Assembly: GCF_000327385.1 (NCBI RefSeq)
Contig: NW_008707814.1
Location: forward strand, 3,992 to 67,991
Direction of reading: 5' to 3'
Length of the DNA stretch: 64,000 bases
Source: Lottia gigantea
Taxonomy: Eukaryota > Mollusca > Gastropoda > Lottiidae
Shown: positions 60,301-64,000 of the stretch, piece by piece
Layout: the number at the start of each line of letters is the position of its first letter
Position numbering within the stretch: the first letter of the stretch is position 1
Made by a program: the position numbers and the translations under genes
Notes under the pieces: model-generated
The model's database searches: none
What the model was told of the DNA's origin: nothing
What the model saw: only the letters and a program-made list of their open reading frames with translations

Positions 60301-62829
60301 ATATATTCTACCAATCATTAGTTAAGTTATTATGAGTTGAGTAAACAATAGCGGAGGGAGGGTAGGTGGCAGATGTTTCAACTATCAATATCTGAAACAG
60401 GTGTCTGAAATCTAACTGGATCATATCTCCTATTGATCTTTTCTTATAATATATTATTTAAACCGTAGTTTATCTATTAAATATATTGTACAGCCTTTTT
60501 CACAATTTTTCTTTTAAGTAAATTTGAAAATTCTGAATGCATTGAAAAAATCTTTAGCATAATCAATTCTTCCAAATATTATTTATTACTTCATATAGCA
60601 ATCAAGTCAGTCAATTTGGGCAAAGACCAACCTTCCACTGTTCAATTATATCAGTTTCTGTGCAGAAAAAATTTAAAATATGAGACAGTATATTGTAAAA
60701 TTTGTCATGATTTCTATAGTTTGAGACTTTTACATTTATTCCATCATAATATCCATCTTGTAGTCAAAAAATCATAAACCTTCAAGATATTTTCAAAAAT
60801 AATAGATTTTAAATAATGTTTAAGAATAATCCCTTCTAAAAATAATAAGCCTAAAAATAAAATACATCTTTCCAAACTTATATCATTTTATTTATATGTA
60901 ACCAGAACAATCATTGTCAACTGCTTATCTAAATCATACAGGGAAATGTTTAAGGAACATTCAACAGAGTGAATACGGTAAAAATGTAGATTTTATTTCC
61001 TTTGCTTGTTGATAAAAACACCTTTATACATAGAGAAATCAATATTTTAATATTTCTAGGCATGTATAGAAAATCTAGTAAATTCTCTAGATAAAAATAA
61101 TATAGTAGTTTTATGGCAGTTGGTAGAAATAATCATTCTCGTAAAAATATCAAAGATTCTACAAAAAATAGTGTTTAAAATAAAATATAGCTTTAAAGGG
61201 ACAGGTGCGCCTGTACTAGAAATGTACTAGAAATGTACGAAAATCACATAATTCCTTTGAAATACTTCAAATTAGGAATTTTACTCACTATTTCTATTAT
61301 GTCTTTTCTATATATCACAGATAATTCGGAACACAAATGAATTTAAAGGCACAAATTTCGACAGTAAGCTGTGATCACTATTACTGACTTTTAAGACTAA
61401 AGTATGATTGGTCACAATAATGGTGCATCTGTTCCTTTAAAGGACAACAAATTGTAGATAAAAAGAATACTGCTACAAAAAAATCTGTCAAACCTATAGA
61501 ATCAATTGAAAAAGAAATTCATTTTTTGTGCACTTAATTAATTTGGTTTGCAATACCATGGTCTTTTTCATTTCTGTCGGCAATATGTATCATTGTAATT
61601 AAGCAGAATACCTTCTGTATGTTAAGAAATGTGGACAAAATTGTTCTGTATTTTGGGAAGCCATGCACATTTCAGTGGACAAATAATTACTATGTCAAAC
61701 TGGAAAAATGAAATGAACAGAATATATGTATCCTAATGTGTATATGCAACAAGACCATATGAAATAGTATACATGTATATTGTAGATATAATGTATAAGA
61801 AATAGAACTTACAGAACCAACTTTCCGTCGACCCCCTCCTGATTCTGGTGGTGTGTATTTACCACCTCCTCTTCCTGAAATTTAATAGTTTAATCTTTGT
61901 AATCCAGGTAGATCATGCAGGTAATTCACAAACTCTAATTTAGAAAAATATTTGGAAATGATTTGAATAGATTATGGACAAGTTTGATCACAGGAATTTT
62001 CTCATTAACTAACATTTTAGATAAATTAAAGAAACATTATGATTTTTTGTAGGTTGAAAAATGTTTTTGCTCAAATTTATGAAAACTTTAATTCTATAGA
62101 AATGTGTCACTTAACCTGAAAGTTTCAACATAAAAAATCCTGCTGCAAACTATTTGTTAAAAGTTTGTGTTAACTTTTTACGTTCATTACGGTTTTGAAA
62201 GTTGTTAGAAAACTACTGTATGGATTTGAATAACATAAATGACAAATTGTAGCAAAATATGTCTCTATGTCTCAACTTGCAGACAGATTTTTGCAAATTA
62301 AATAAATGAAACCTGAGGAAATAAAATATATGTCAATATTTTTGAAATAAATGCATCATTTTTGCAAATGGAATATAAATCATTTGAAATTACAATAAAT
62401 TATATCAATAACAATGGCCCATGTATAACATTTTTTTTTCAGAAAATCATGAAACTAGAATAAATTATTATTGTAAACTGAATAAATCACAACATGTTAT
62501 TATTTCTACATGGACACTCATTTTTGGAAAAAAATTGTAATACAAAGCTGATTTTTGAATTGACATCTTCACAATGTCCAGCTAAAACAAACTGTGCTAA
62601 TGTATTACAGTAGTTTGTAAATACAGCTAGTTGATTAAATTGTACACTATTGAATACATGATGACACATACCCAAGCAAACATTTAACAGTCAGTAAAGG
62701 TGGTTATTTATTCAAGGTATTAGACACATAATAGCTTGTTATTGAGAAGATGCTTCGAAGAGAAAATTAAGACAAACCTCCAGGCGGCAAGGATTCAGGT
62801 GACATAGGTACACTACTGGCAATCATACC
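21349..62829 (-). CDS. TCF4/TCF12 (da): Class I bHLH E-protein (TCF4/TCF12/daughterless type), 5' end outside the window
   Basis: Exons in transcription order are 62829-62778, 61874-61813, 42708-42615, 42315-42176, 39878-39690, 37428-37347, 36871-36795, 35428-35351, 34357-34172, 24153-24099, 23868-23721, 23223-23116, 22828-22683 and 22115-21937 (stop), with an alternative last exon at 21384-21349. All phases agree, giving 531 visible residues. Order and exon boundaries mirror vertebrate TCF4: VYSPGG (VYAPS), [16 protein letters not shown] then [10 protein letters not shown], the [12 protein letters not shown]2 helix, [20 protein letters not shown] and [19 protein letters not shown]-proteins bind CANNTG E-boxes in the nucleus as homodimers or with tissue-specific bHLH partners. 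The AD1 N terminus lies beyond 64000. Internal first exons are annotated separately. Vertebrate TCF3/4/12 arose by duplication, so no single symbol is exact. Confidence 0.95.
21937..22115 (-). CDS. E-protein exon encoding the C-terminal conserved domain
   Basis: It starts by completing Glu and gives [17 protein letters not shown], the near-invariant block C-terminal to helix 2 in all E-proteins, then [19 protein letters not shown] and QQAVLAGK. Read through, it ends [12 protein letters not shown] and TAG. The 138-nt part up to the internal donor at 21976 is the portion of higher confidence. Confidence 0.92.
22356..22614. mobile_element. Family C inverted-repeat element, best-preserved copy
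   Basis: It starts ACAATGTCAAGCTATTA and ends with the exact complement TAATAGCTTGACATTGT. Inner arms CTTAACTGCAATAGCCAC and TGGCTATTGCGGTTAAG also pair. It is about 259 bp, non-coding, and lies between the last two E-protein exons. The superfamily is not determined. Confidence 0.8.
22683..22828 (-). CDS. E-protein exon encoding the HLH, divergent
   Basis: After the split Arg it reads [14 protein letters not shown], then [34 protein letters not shown]. Helix 1 is canonical, and Thr-Lys-Leu at the start of helix 2 is kept. But the almost universal GRM, the positively charged loop (K-S-D/E-K) and the Q of QTKL are replaced. The exon is 146 nt, phase 2 in and phase 1 out. The splice sites are sound (TTTTTCTAG acceptor, GTAGGT donor) and the frame is open, so it is not a pseudoexon. 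No second HLH exon was found in the flanking introns. Confidence 0.9.
22857..23045 (-). mobile_element. SINE copy, sense to the E-protein gene
   Basis: Reverse-strand family blocks are present: ATGAAATGGATGGAGTTTCA, AGCCTACTCTTTCGCAATTT, CCAACTGTCGAG and GGTTTATTGTCCAG. The tRNA-like head is missing, so it is 5' truncated. It sits in the intron between the basic-region and HLH exons. Confidence 0.75.
23116..23223 (-). CDS. E-protein exon encoding the basic region
   Basis: It encodes [20 protein letters not shown], then [16 protein letters not shown]. The acidic run followed by [14 protein letters not shown] is the E-protein basic region; Asn, Ala, Arg and the Glu of NARER are the E-box readers in the family. 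It ends in phase 2 inside an Arg codon, so an intron splits the basic region from the HLH. In vertebrates one exon encodes both. Confidence 0.93.
23721..23868 (-). CDS. E-protein linker exon
   Basis: It encodes a Ser/Asp/Lys-rich linker ([20 protein letters not shown] and [11 protein letters not shown]). The position before the acidic and basic exons matches the GSSEIKSDDEG region of TCF4. It is 148 nt, phase 1 in and phase 2 out. The sequence itself is poorly conserved. Confidence 0.85.
24099..24153 (-). CDS. E-protein small linker exon
   Basis: It is 55 nt, phase 0 in, and encodes [18 protein letters not shown]. It accepts two upstream exons in the same phase: the AD2 exon at 34172 and the MYNNWG first exon at 25166. 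Confidence 0.85.
25166..25294 (-). CDS. Alternative first exon for a short E-protein form (MYNNWG)
   Basis: It begins [20 protein letters not shown], continues [19 protein letters not shown] and ends LQYW at donor TGG|GTAGGT in phase 0, which matches the 24153 acceptor. An in-frame TAA lies nine bases before the ATG, and no good acceptor precedes it, so it reads as a first exon. The product would be 254 residues: this Tyr/Asn/Trp-rich cap, the linker, bHLH and C domain, without AD1 or AD2. Low-complexity aromatic-polar composition unlike the neighbouring AT-rich DNA supports coding. Transcript support is unknown. Confidence 0.6.
26756..26900 (-). mobile_element. Diverged SINE fragment
   Basis: Family blocks on the reverse strand are TTTATTGGGCTAATGAAGAT, ATTTTGTCAGGATAGC and CACAGGCTCTTAAAGC. 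Much decayed. Confidence 0.55.
27583..28180. mobile_element. GC-rich nested palindromic element, probably non-autonomous DNA transposon
   Basis: Outer inverted ends are ATAACTGTGTTTCCAGTGAC at the left and TGTCAGTGGAAACGCAGTTT at the right. Just inside each end is a hairpin: AGCCGGCTCTAAGCCGGCT (27610) and AGCTAGCTTAGAGCTTAGAG (28120). An inner inverted pair repeats the end motif: GCCGGCTTTTTTGTGTTTCC at 27622 and the complement GGAAACACAAAAGGCCGGC near 27757. The element is far richer in CpG than its surroundings. The frames inside (27756-27977) are not convincing genes. The alternative is a CpG-rich promoter, but no exon start fits. Confidence 0.6.
28245..28450 (-). mobile_element. hAT-like non-autonomous fragment
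   Basis: Read on the minus strand it begins CAGTGGTTCCCAACCTTG, the typical hAT-type end in animal genomes, and closes in CCCCCAGGGGGAATCAGGG. Such ends with CACACCC runs are common in short hAT derivatives. Target duplications are not clear. Family assignment is from memory of end motifs. Confidence 0.45.
29130..29480. repeat. Degenerate tandem array, about 28-38 bp
   Basis: Units centre on ACAAGTACAATATTGTGATA and ACCAGCTG, with variable spacing. It is old and diverged, in the 10-kb E-protein intron. Confidence 0.75.
31110..31525. repeat. 24-bp minisatellite
   Basis: Units close to ACACAGAATAAGGTTGGATG plus AACA recur at 24-bp spacing (for example 31221, 31245, 31269). The period keeps the reverse frame open (31199-31414), which is an artefact. 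Confidence 0.9.
32700..32905. repeat. 20-bp minisatellite with 60-bp higher-order unit
   Basis: GAAGCTTTAAGATGGAGTTG recurs at 32767, 32787, 32807 and 32827. Every third unit carries CTTCAAGACAGAGTGA, so a 60-bp super-repeat makes a 20-residue repeating frame on the plus strand, which is not a gene. Confidence 0.9.
34172..34357 (-). CDS. E-protein AD2 exon (second of the pair)
   Basis: It begins [20 protein letters not shown], the amphipathic activation helix that corresponds to [14 protein letters not shown] in TCF4. A Pro/Met/Gly-rich tail follows ([30 protein letters not shown]), ending SHM in phase 0. It is 186 nt, phase 0 in and out, and comparable in size and position to the vertebrate exon. 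Confidence 0.95.
34850..35310. repeat. AT-rich tandem array with roughly 100-bp super-units
   Basis: Short modules such as GATCATGAATAAATGAACAT and GATTATGATTGATATAAATG alternate. The ATTGATATAA marker recurs at 35091, 35194 and 35285. The array ends about 40 bp before the AD2-like exon at 35351. Confidence 0.8.
35351..35428 (-). CDS. E-protein extra AD2-like exon (first of the pair)
   Basis: It is 78 nt, phase 0 in and out, and encodes [20 protein letters not shown], then QDNTTE. The core [10 protein letters not shown] parallels [10 protein letters not shown] in the next exon. Splice signals are usable (CAATAG acceptor, GAG|GTAACC donor) though not strong. Being symmetrical, it can be skipped, included in tandem, or used instead of the 34172 exon. 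I know no vertebrate counterpart with this motif. Confidence 0.8.
36284..36584. mobile_element. Short inverted-repeat element, family A (TTAA-bounded)
   Basis: It begins TTAAAGGGACAGATGCACCA and ends TGATGAACTTGTCACTTTAA; the ends are imperfect inverted repeats. The inner block GAGCTGTGAACACTATTACC and GATTGG identify the family. Other copies lie at 41764, 56035 and 61193. The ends suggest a piggyBac-like non-autonomous element, which is inference. Confidence 0.75.
36795..36871 (-). CDS. E-protein exon before AD2
   Basis: It completes Ala and reads [20 protein letters not shown], then HIHPM. It matches the SAGTAVWSRN to NYEGPLHSL exon of TCF4 in position, phase (1 in, 0 out) and aromatic spacing. 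Confidence 0.9.
36915..37205. repeat. 38-bp tandem repeat
   Basis: About seven and a half units of ACAAATTACAATATGTTCTT plus GTAAATACACAGTCATGT, very homogeneous (36921, 36959 and onward). It lies between two E-protein exons. Confidence 0.93.
37347..37428 (-). CDS. E-protein exon with the STPVSSPP motif
   Basis: It encodes [20 protein letters not shown], then SSPPPMS, parallel to [20 protein letters not shown] in TCF4. It follows the GKALAS exon in phase 0 and ends in phase 1. Pro-directed kinase sites are plausible but inferred. Confidence 0.95.
37429..39689. other. E-protein intron, no recognised content
   Basis: 2.3 kb of AT-rich sequence. I see no repeat family member, tandem array or supported reading frame in it. 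Confidence 0.6.
39690..39878 (-). CDS. E-protein exon ending in [10 protein letters not shown]
   Basis: It encodes [20 protein letters not shown], a Ser/Thr/Pro-rich middle ([10 protein letters not shown]) and [15 protein letters not shown]. The last block is one of the most conserved segments of E-proteins. It is 189 nt, symmetrical phase 0. The LPPMS motif corresponds to SLPPMSTF of TCF4. Confidence 0.95.
40005..40105. repeat. 29-bp tandem repeat, about three units
   Basis: GTTTCAAGTGAACGTGAAAG plus AGCA-type units recur at 40031, 40060 and 40089. A small array in the intron upstream of the GKALAS exon; its surroundings to 42175 also hold a family A element at 41764. Confidence 0.8.
41764..42092. 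mobile_element. Family A inverted-repeat element
   Basis: TTAA at both ends, left GATGCGCCATTTTCAGGGG, right AATGGTACACCTGTCCCTTTAA, with the shared inner block GTGAGCTGTGAACTGATTAC. About 329 bp, ending 84 bp before the exon at 42176. Confidence 0.7.
42176..42315 (-). CDS. E-protein exon with the SSDPWSSN motif
   Basis: It completes Asp and encodes [20 protein letters not shown], then [19 protein letters not shown], ending HPHDM. It parallels DGHHSSDPWSSSSGMNQPG and the SSSYCSLHPHE tail in TCF4. It is 140 nt, phase 1 in and phase 0 out. Confidence 0.95.
42615..42708 (-). CDS. E-protein common exon VYSPGG
   Basis: It encodes [20 protein letters not shown], then [11 protein letters not shown], parallel to [20 protein letters not shown] of TCF4. 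Phase 0 in, phase 1 out. It is the hub exon: three upstream exons (61813, 57125 and 50818) all end in phase 0 and can join it. An in-frame ATG also lies just upstream in the intron (42732), giving MYRRCPLQ before VYSPGG if the intron were retained. Confidence 0.95.
43015..43440. repeat. 20-bp tandem repeat, decaying
   Basis: CTATAAATTCCCTGCATGAT repeats exactly at first and then degenerates into variants with TTACAAATTCCC and CATTTAGTATAAATT. Confidence 0.9.
44244..44465. mobile_element. Family B inverted-repeat element, partial
   Basis: The left end TTAAAGGGATGGTAAAGAAG is followed by GGGATATACTGATAGCATTG and ACGTCTGTAGTTCTTG, then the pairing block CAAGAACCACAGAGGTCTGA. The right end is lost. 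Confidence 0.6.
46262..47120. repeat. 52-bp tandem array interleaved with 38-bp variants
   Basis: The main unit is ATATAATGATTTTATTGAGA, then TCTTTATATTTTTATATATA and TCTTGATATTTA (52 bp). A shorter 38-bp unit uses CAGATCTTTATATTTTCATT. The order 52-52-38 recurs, so a roughly 142-bp higher-order repeat is visible. It decays to the right. Confidence 0.93.
47265..47610. repeat. 63-bp tandem repeat
   Basis: Units of GCATTCAAGTTGTTTTTAAA, GTTGACAATAAGAATTTTAT and CAGTTCTTAATTTTTGATAT plus TAA recur at 47301, 47364 and 47427. It follows the 52-bp array after a short gap but is unrelated in sequence. Confidence 0.92.
49265..49350. repeat. 23-bp tandem repeat, about 3.5 units
   Basis: GAAATGATTTCCAAAATTGT plus TTA recurs at 49270, 49293 and 49316. 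Confidence 0.85.
50818..50877 (-). CDS. E-protein alternative first exon MYCTYP, shared with vertebrate TCF4/TCF12
   Basis: The exon encodes 20 residues, [20 protein letters not shown], ending AAT|GTAAGT in phase 0, so the protein continues VYSPGG from the hub exon at 42708. Vertebrate TCF4 and TCF12 have a first exon beginning MYCAY that joins VYAPS at the same boundary. Start motif, length and junction all agree. The product would be about 513 residues and lack the AD1-containing N terminus. The homology is my inference from recalled vertebrate sequence; it is a short match but in exactly the right place. Confidence 0.75.
50878..52260 (-). promoter_or_regulatory. Candidate promoter and 5' UTR region for the MYCTYP transcript
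   Basis: This lies immediately upstream (minus strand) of the MYCTYP exon. It is less AT-rich than the rest of the intron, with scattered CpG (51090-51310) and a GC-richer block at 51590-51850, and is free of the tandem arrays that fill neighbouring sequence. I cannot point to a defined core element. The 90-residue reverse frame at 51074-51346 is treated as chance. Confidence 0.3.
53690..53830. repeat. About 30-bp tandem repeat, four units
   Basis: Units contain CAAAGCGCACTTTGGTTT and a TAGTTTTC spacer, with one diverged unit (AGAGGCATTTCGGTTT). AAAGCGCACTTT is itself nearly palindromic. Confidence 0.8.
55196..55330 (-). mobile_element. SINE fragments
   Basis: Reverse-strand family tail blocks are present: AATGAAATGAATGGAGTTTT, GTGTGCAATGAGGGATGAG, CTGTAGCACACAGGGCC. 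A second small fragment with CACCATGCAGTGTTCAATGA lies at about 55828-55880. Confidence 0.65.
56035..56252. mobile_element. Family A element, partial
   Basis: It keeps the family's inner blocks (TGTCTTTTCTATCTATCAC, GGAGATGTGAACACTATTAC, TATAATTGGTCAAAAAAATG) but not clean TTAA ends. Confidence 0.6.
57125..57229 (-). CDS. E-protein alternative first exon MISST
   Basis: It encodes 35 residues: [17 protein letters not shown], then [18 protein letters not shown], ending CAG|GTAATA in phase 0, in frame with the hub exon at 42708. Composition is mixed and protein-like. An internal Met (AMYGK) could also start. I do not recognise the sequence in vertebrate E-proteins. The donor is slightly weak, so use could be minor. 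Upstream, TACTCTACTCTA-type repeats mark the 5' side. Confidence 0.6.
57960..58730. repeat. 69-bp tandem array with alternating variants
   Basis: Units of GCATTATCCTAACATGATAA, TTTATAACATGTTTATATTA and ATTATAAGTAATAAATATAA recur every 69 bp (58051, 58120, 58189). ACTAGC/AATAGC and CATGCTT/CATGTTT variants alternate in blocks, pointing to a 138-207 bp higher-order pattern. Confidence 0.93.
59545..59900. mobile_element. Family B element, with a partial second copy
   Basis: TTTGAACCATTCCAATATTC, GACGTCTGCGGTTCTTGCAA and the pairing GAATGGTGCAAATTGATTC match family B. A second half-copy (GAATTGCAAGAATCACAGAC, AATTGTAATGGTGC) follows and ends CTCCTTTAA. Confidence 0.6.
61193..61440. mobile_element. 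Family A inverted-repeat element
   Basis: It begins TTAAAGGGACAGGTGCGCC and ends GGTGCATCTGTTCCTTTAA: good inverted ends with TTAA. The inner block TAAGCTGTGATCACTATTAC identifies the family. About 248 bp. Confidence 0.75.
61813..61874 (-). CDS. E-protein exon [11 protein letters not shown]
   Basis: It is 62 nt, phase 1 in and phase 0 out, and encodes [20 protein letters not shown], then S. It corresponds to the KKVRKVPPGLPSS segment before VYAPS in full-length TCF4. The RRKV cluster is a possible nuclear-localisation signal by analogy. Confidence 0.88.
62778..62829 (-). CDS. E-protein most upstream exon in the window
   Basis: It is 52 nt, phase 0 in and phase 1 out, encoding [18 protein letters not shown]. 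It is linked to the next exon by phase and a GTTTGT donor. Exons for AD1 and the N terminus must lie beyond 64000. Confidence 0.82.
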
Positions 62830-64000
62830 CTGAAAAATATCAAAATTAATGAATTATAGTTAATCAAAACACTGAGAAAGAATAAATACAAATTTTTTAA
62901 CAATGATTCTGGTAGAAATAGAAATTGTCCCGAATGATTTGGTTGCATAATCAGATCTTGTTAAGGAAGGCCTTGATATGTTAATGCAGTTTATTACACC
63001 ACGAGAATGGTAGTTGGTTTTTATCTTTATTTATCAATTTTGAATCAAAACTCTTTTGATCAATACTTTAAATTACATTTCAAATTTCAGATATTTATCA
63101 GCTCAGTAACAGACAATTCAAATGATTTGTATATATGATAACTTTTAACTAATTTATTCAATCAGATTACTGATATTATATACTGCAATACTAATAAAAA
63201 ACTATATCATATTCAGCTTTGAATATAAAAAAAAATCCATTTATTTCCCCACCCATATTTTTTAGTTGTCTATTCTACTCAGATCATTTCATATGTTTAC
63301 CACATGTATATTGCAATGTGTATTTAACATTTCCAAAACATAGCCCAACACATGTCAATAAACTGAAATCAGGGAAAGGAATTCTCTCCAACTGACAAAA
63401 AATTGAAATTATATCCCCAAATCCGCTGAGCAAATACAATACATATGGTAATGATCAAAACTTTGGCTTTTCATAATACAGGGAGGGACAATCAACAATC
63501 ATATGGTTTACATCTGGATACGTTTTTTACATCAACTTTTCTGAGATTTTTATTATTACGTCAAGCGGTTCCATACTCAAATAATTTCATAAACAATATG
63601 TTTAAAACATAAATATCATTCAAATTTGATTTCCTTTCTTACTTGAATTCTAAATATACTCATTAGTACAAAATCAGTCCAATTAATTTTGACCTTTTTT
63701 ACCTTCACAACTGAGAAAATTCTTTAAAACTGACACAATATTTCTCTCATTATGATAAAGAGTGGGAATTAAATCTTGTAAAGTGAGAAAAATCAGTAAG
63801 CCATTTCAAAGAAAAACTGTTAACATCATTTTATTTGGGTACTCAAAAAACATGCACACGTGACAACCAATATTTAATATTAGCACAGGGCCTAATAAAC
63901 TAACAGTTTGAATCTAAACTTAATTCCAGCTGTAGACAAGTGGAACATGTTTAACTTAATATATAGAAAATAGCAGTTCAACTTTCAATGTTAGATGATT
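62830..64000. other. E-protein intron running off the right edge
   Basis: AT-rich sequence with no repeat family, tandem array or supported exon recognised. Confidence 0.6.

Larger units (their letters stand above)
42709..61812. other. 19-kb E-protein intron(s) between the 61813 exon and the hub exon
   Basis: It holds the alternative first exons at 50818 and 57125, six or more tandem arrays, and short element copies of families A and B, plus SINE fragments. Stretches with nothing recognised are about 44470-46260, 47620-49260, 49350-50817, 52260-53690, 53830-55190, 56260-57120, 58730-59540 and 59900-61190. Confidence 0.6.

Overview
The window is animal nuclear DNA: AT-rich, with short exons bounded by GT/AG introns and dense interspersed and tandem repeats. 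Gene content and style (one E-protein gene of the invertebrate type, a tRNA-derived SINE beginning GAGCCGCGGTGG, many short TTAA-bounded inverted-repeat elements) fit a lophotrochozoan, most likely a mollusc. That assignment is inference; nothing in the window fixes the species.

Two protein genes lie tail to tail. (1) Plus strand, 1660-17420: MYCBPAP (MYCBP-associated protein), apparently complete in about 20 coding exons whose phases all agree, giving 878-906 residues. Three mutually exclusive first coding exons (1660, 3113 and 4283) all end in phase 1 and can each join exon 2 at 4832. (2) Minus strand, from 62829 down to 21937 or 21349, entering from beyond the right edge: a class I bHLH E-protein (the invertebrate co-orthologue of TCF3/TCF4/TCF12, fly daughterless). 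Fourteen in-phase exons encode the middle and C-terminal part (531 residues visible): linker, conserved [10 protein letters not shown] segment, AD2 helix, basic region, HLH and C domain. The AD1-bearing N terminus lies outside the window.

The E-protein gene also has at least three internal first-exon candidates. One at 50818-50877 begins MYCTYP and joins the VYSPGG exon, just as the vertebrate MYCAY first exon joins VYAPS. One at 57125 joins the same exon. One at 25166-25294 (MYNNWG) would make a short 254-residue bHLH form without AD2. The gene also carries two neighbouring exons that each encode an AD2-like DAIH helix, an unusually divergent HLH exon, and two possible C termini.

Layout: 1-1245 satellite with higher-order structure; 1246-17420 MYCBPAP, with SINEs, inverted-repeat elements and a 21-bp minisatellite in its introns; 17421-21348 convergent 3' flanks and UTRs; 21349-62829 E-protein gene, whose large introns (24-34 kb, 37-40 kb, 43-61 kb) hold at least ten unrelated tandem arrays, three short inverted-repeat element families, SINE copies and a GC-rich nested palindromic element at 27583-28180; 62830-64000 further E-protein intron. 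No rRNA gene, functional tRNA gene, CRISPR array, or retrovirus-like or other virus-derived element was recognised. The two genes have no evident shared pathway: MYCBPAP belongs to a testis and motile-cilium protein family, while the E-protein is a nuclear dimerisation partner for tissue-specific bHLH factors.
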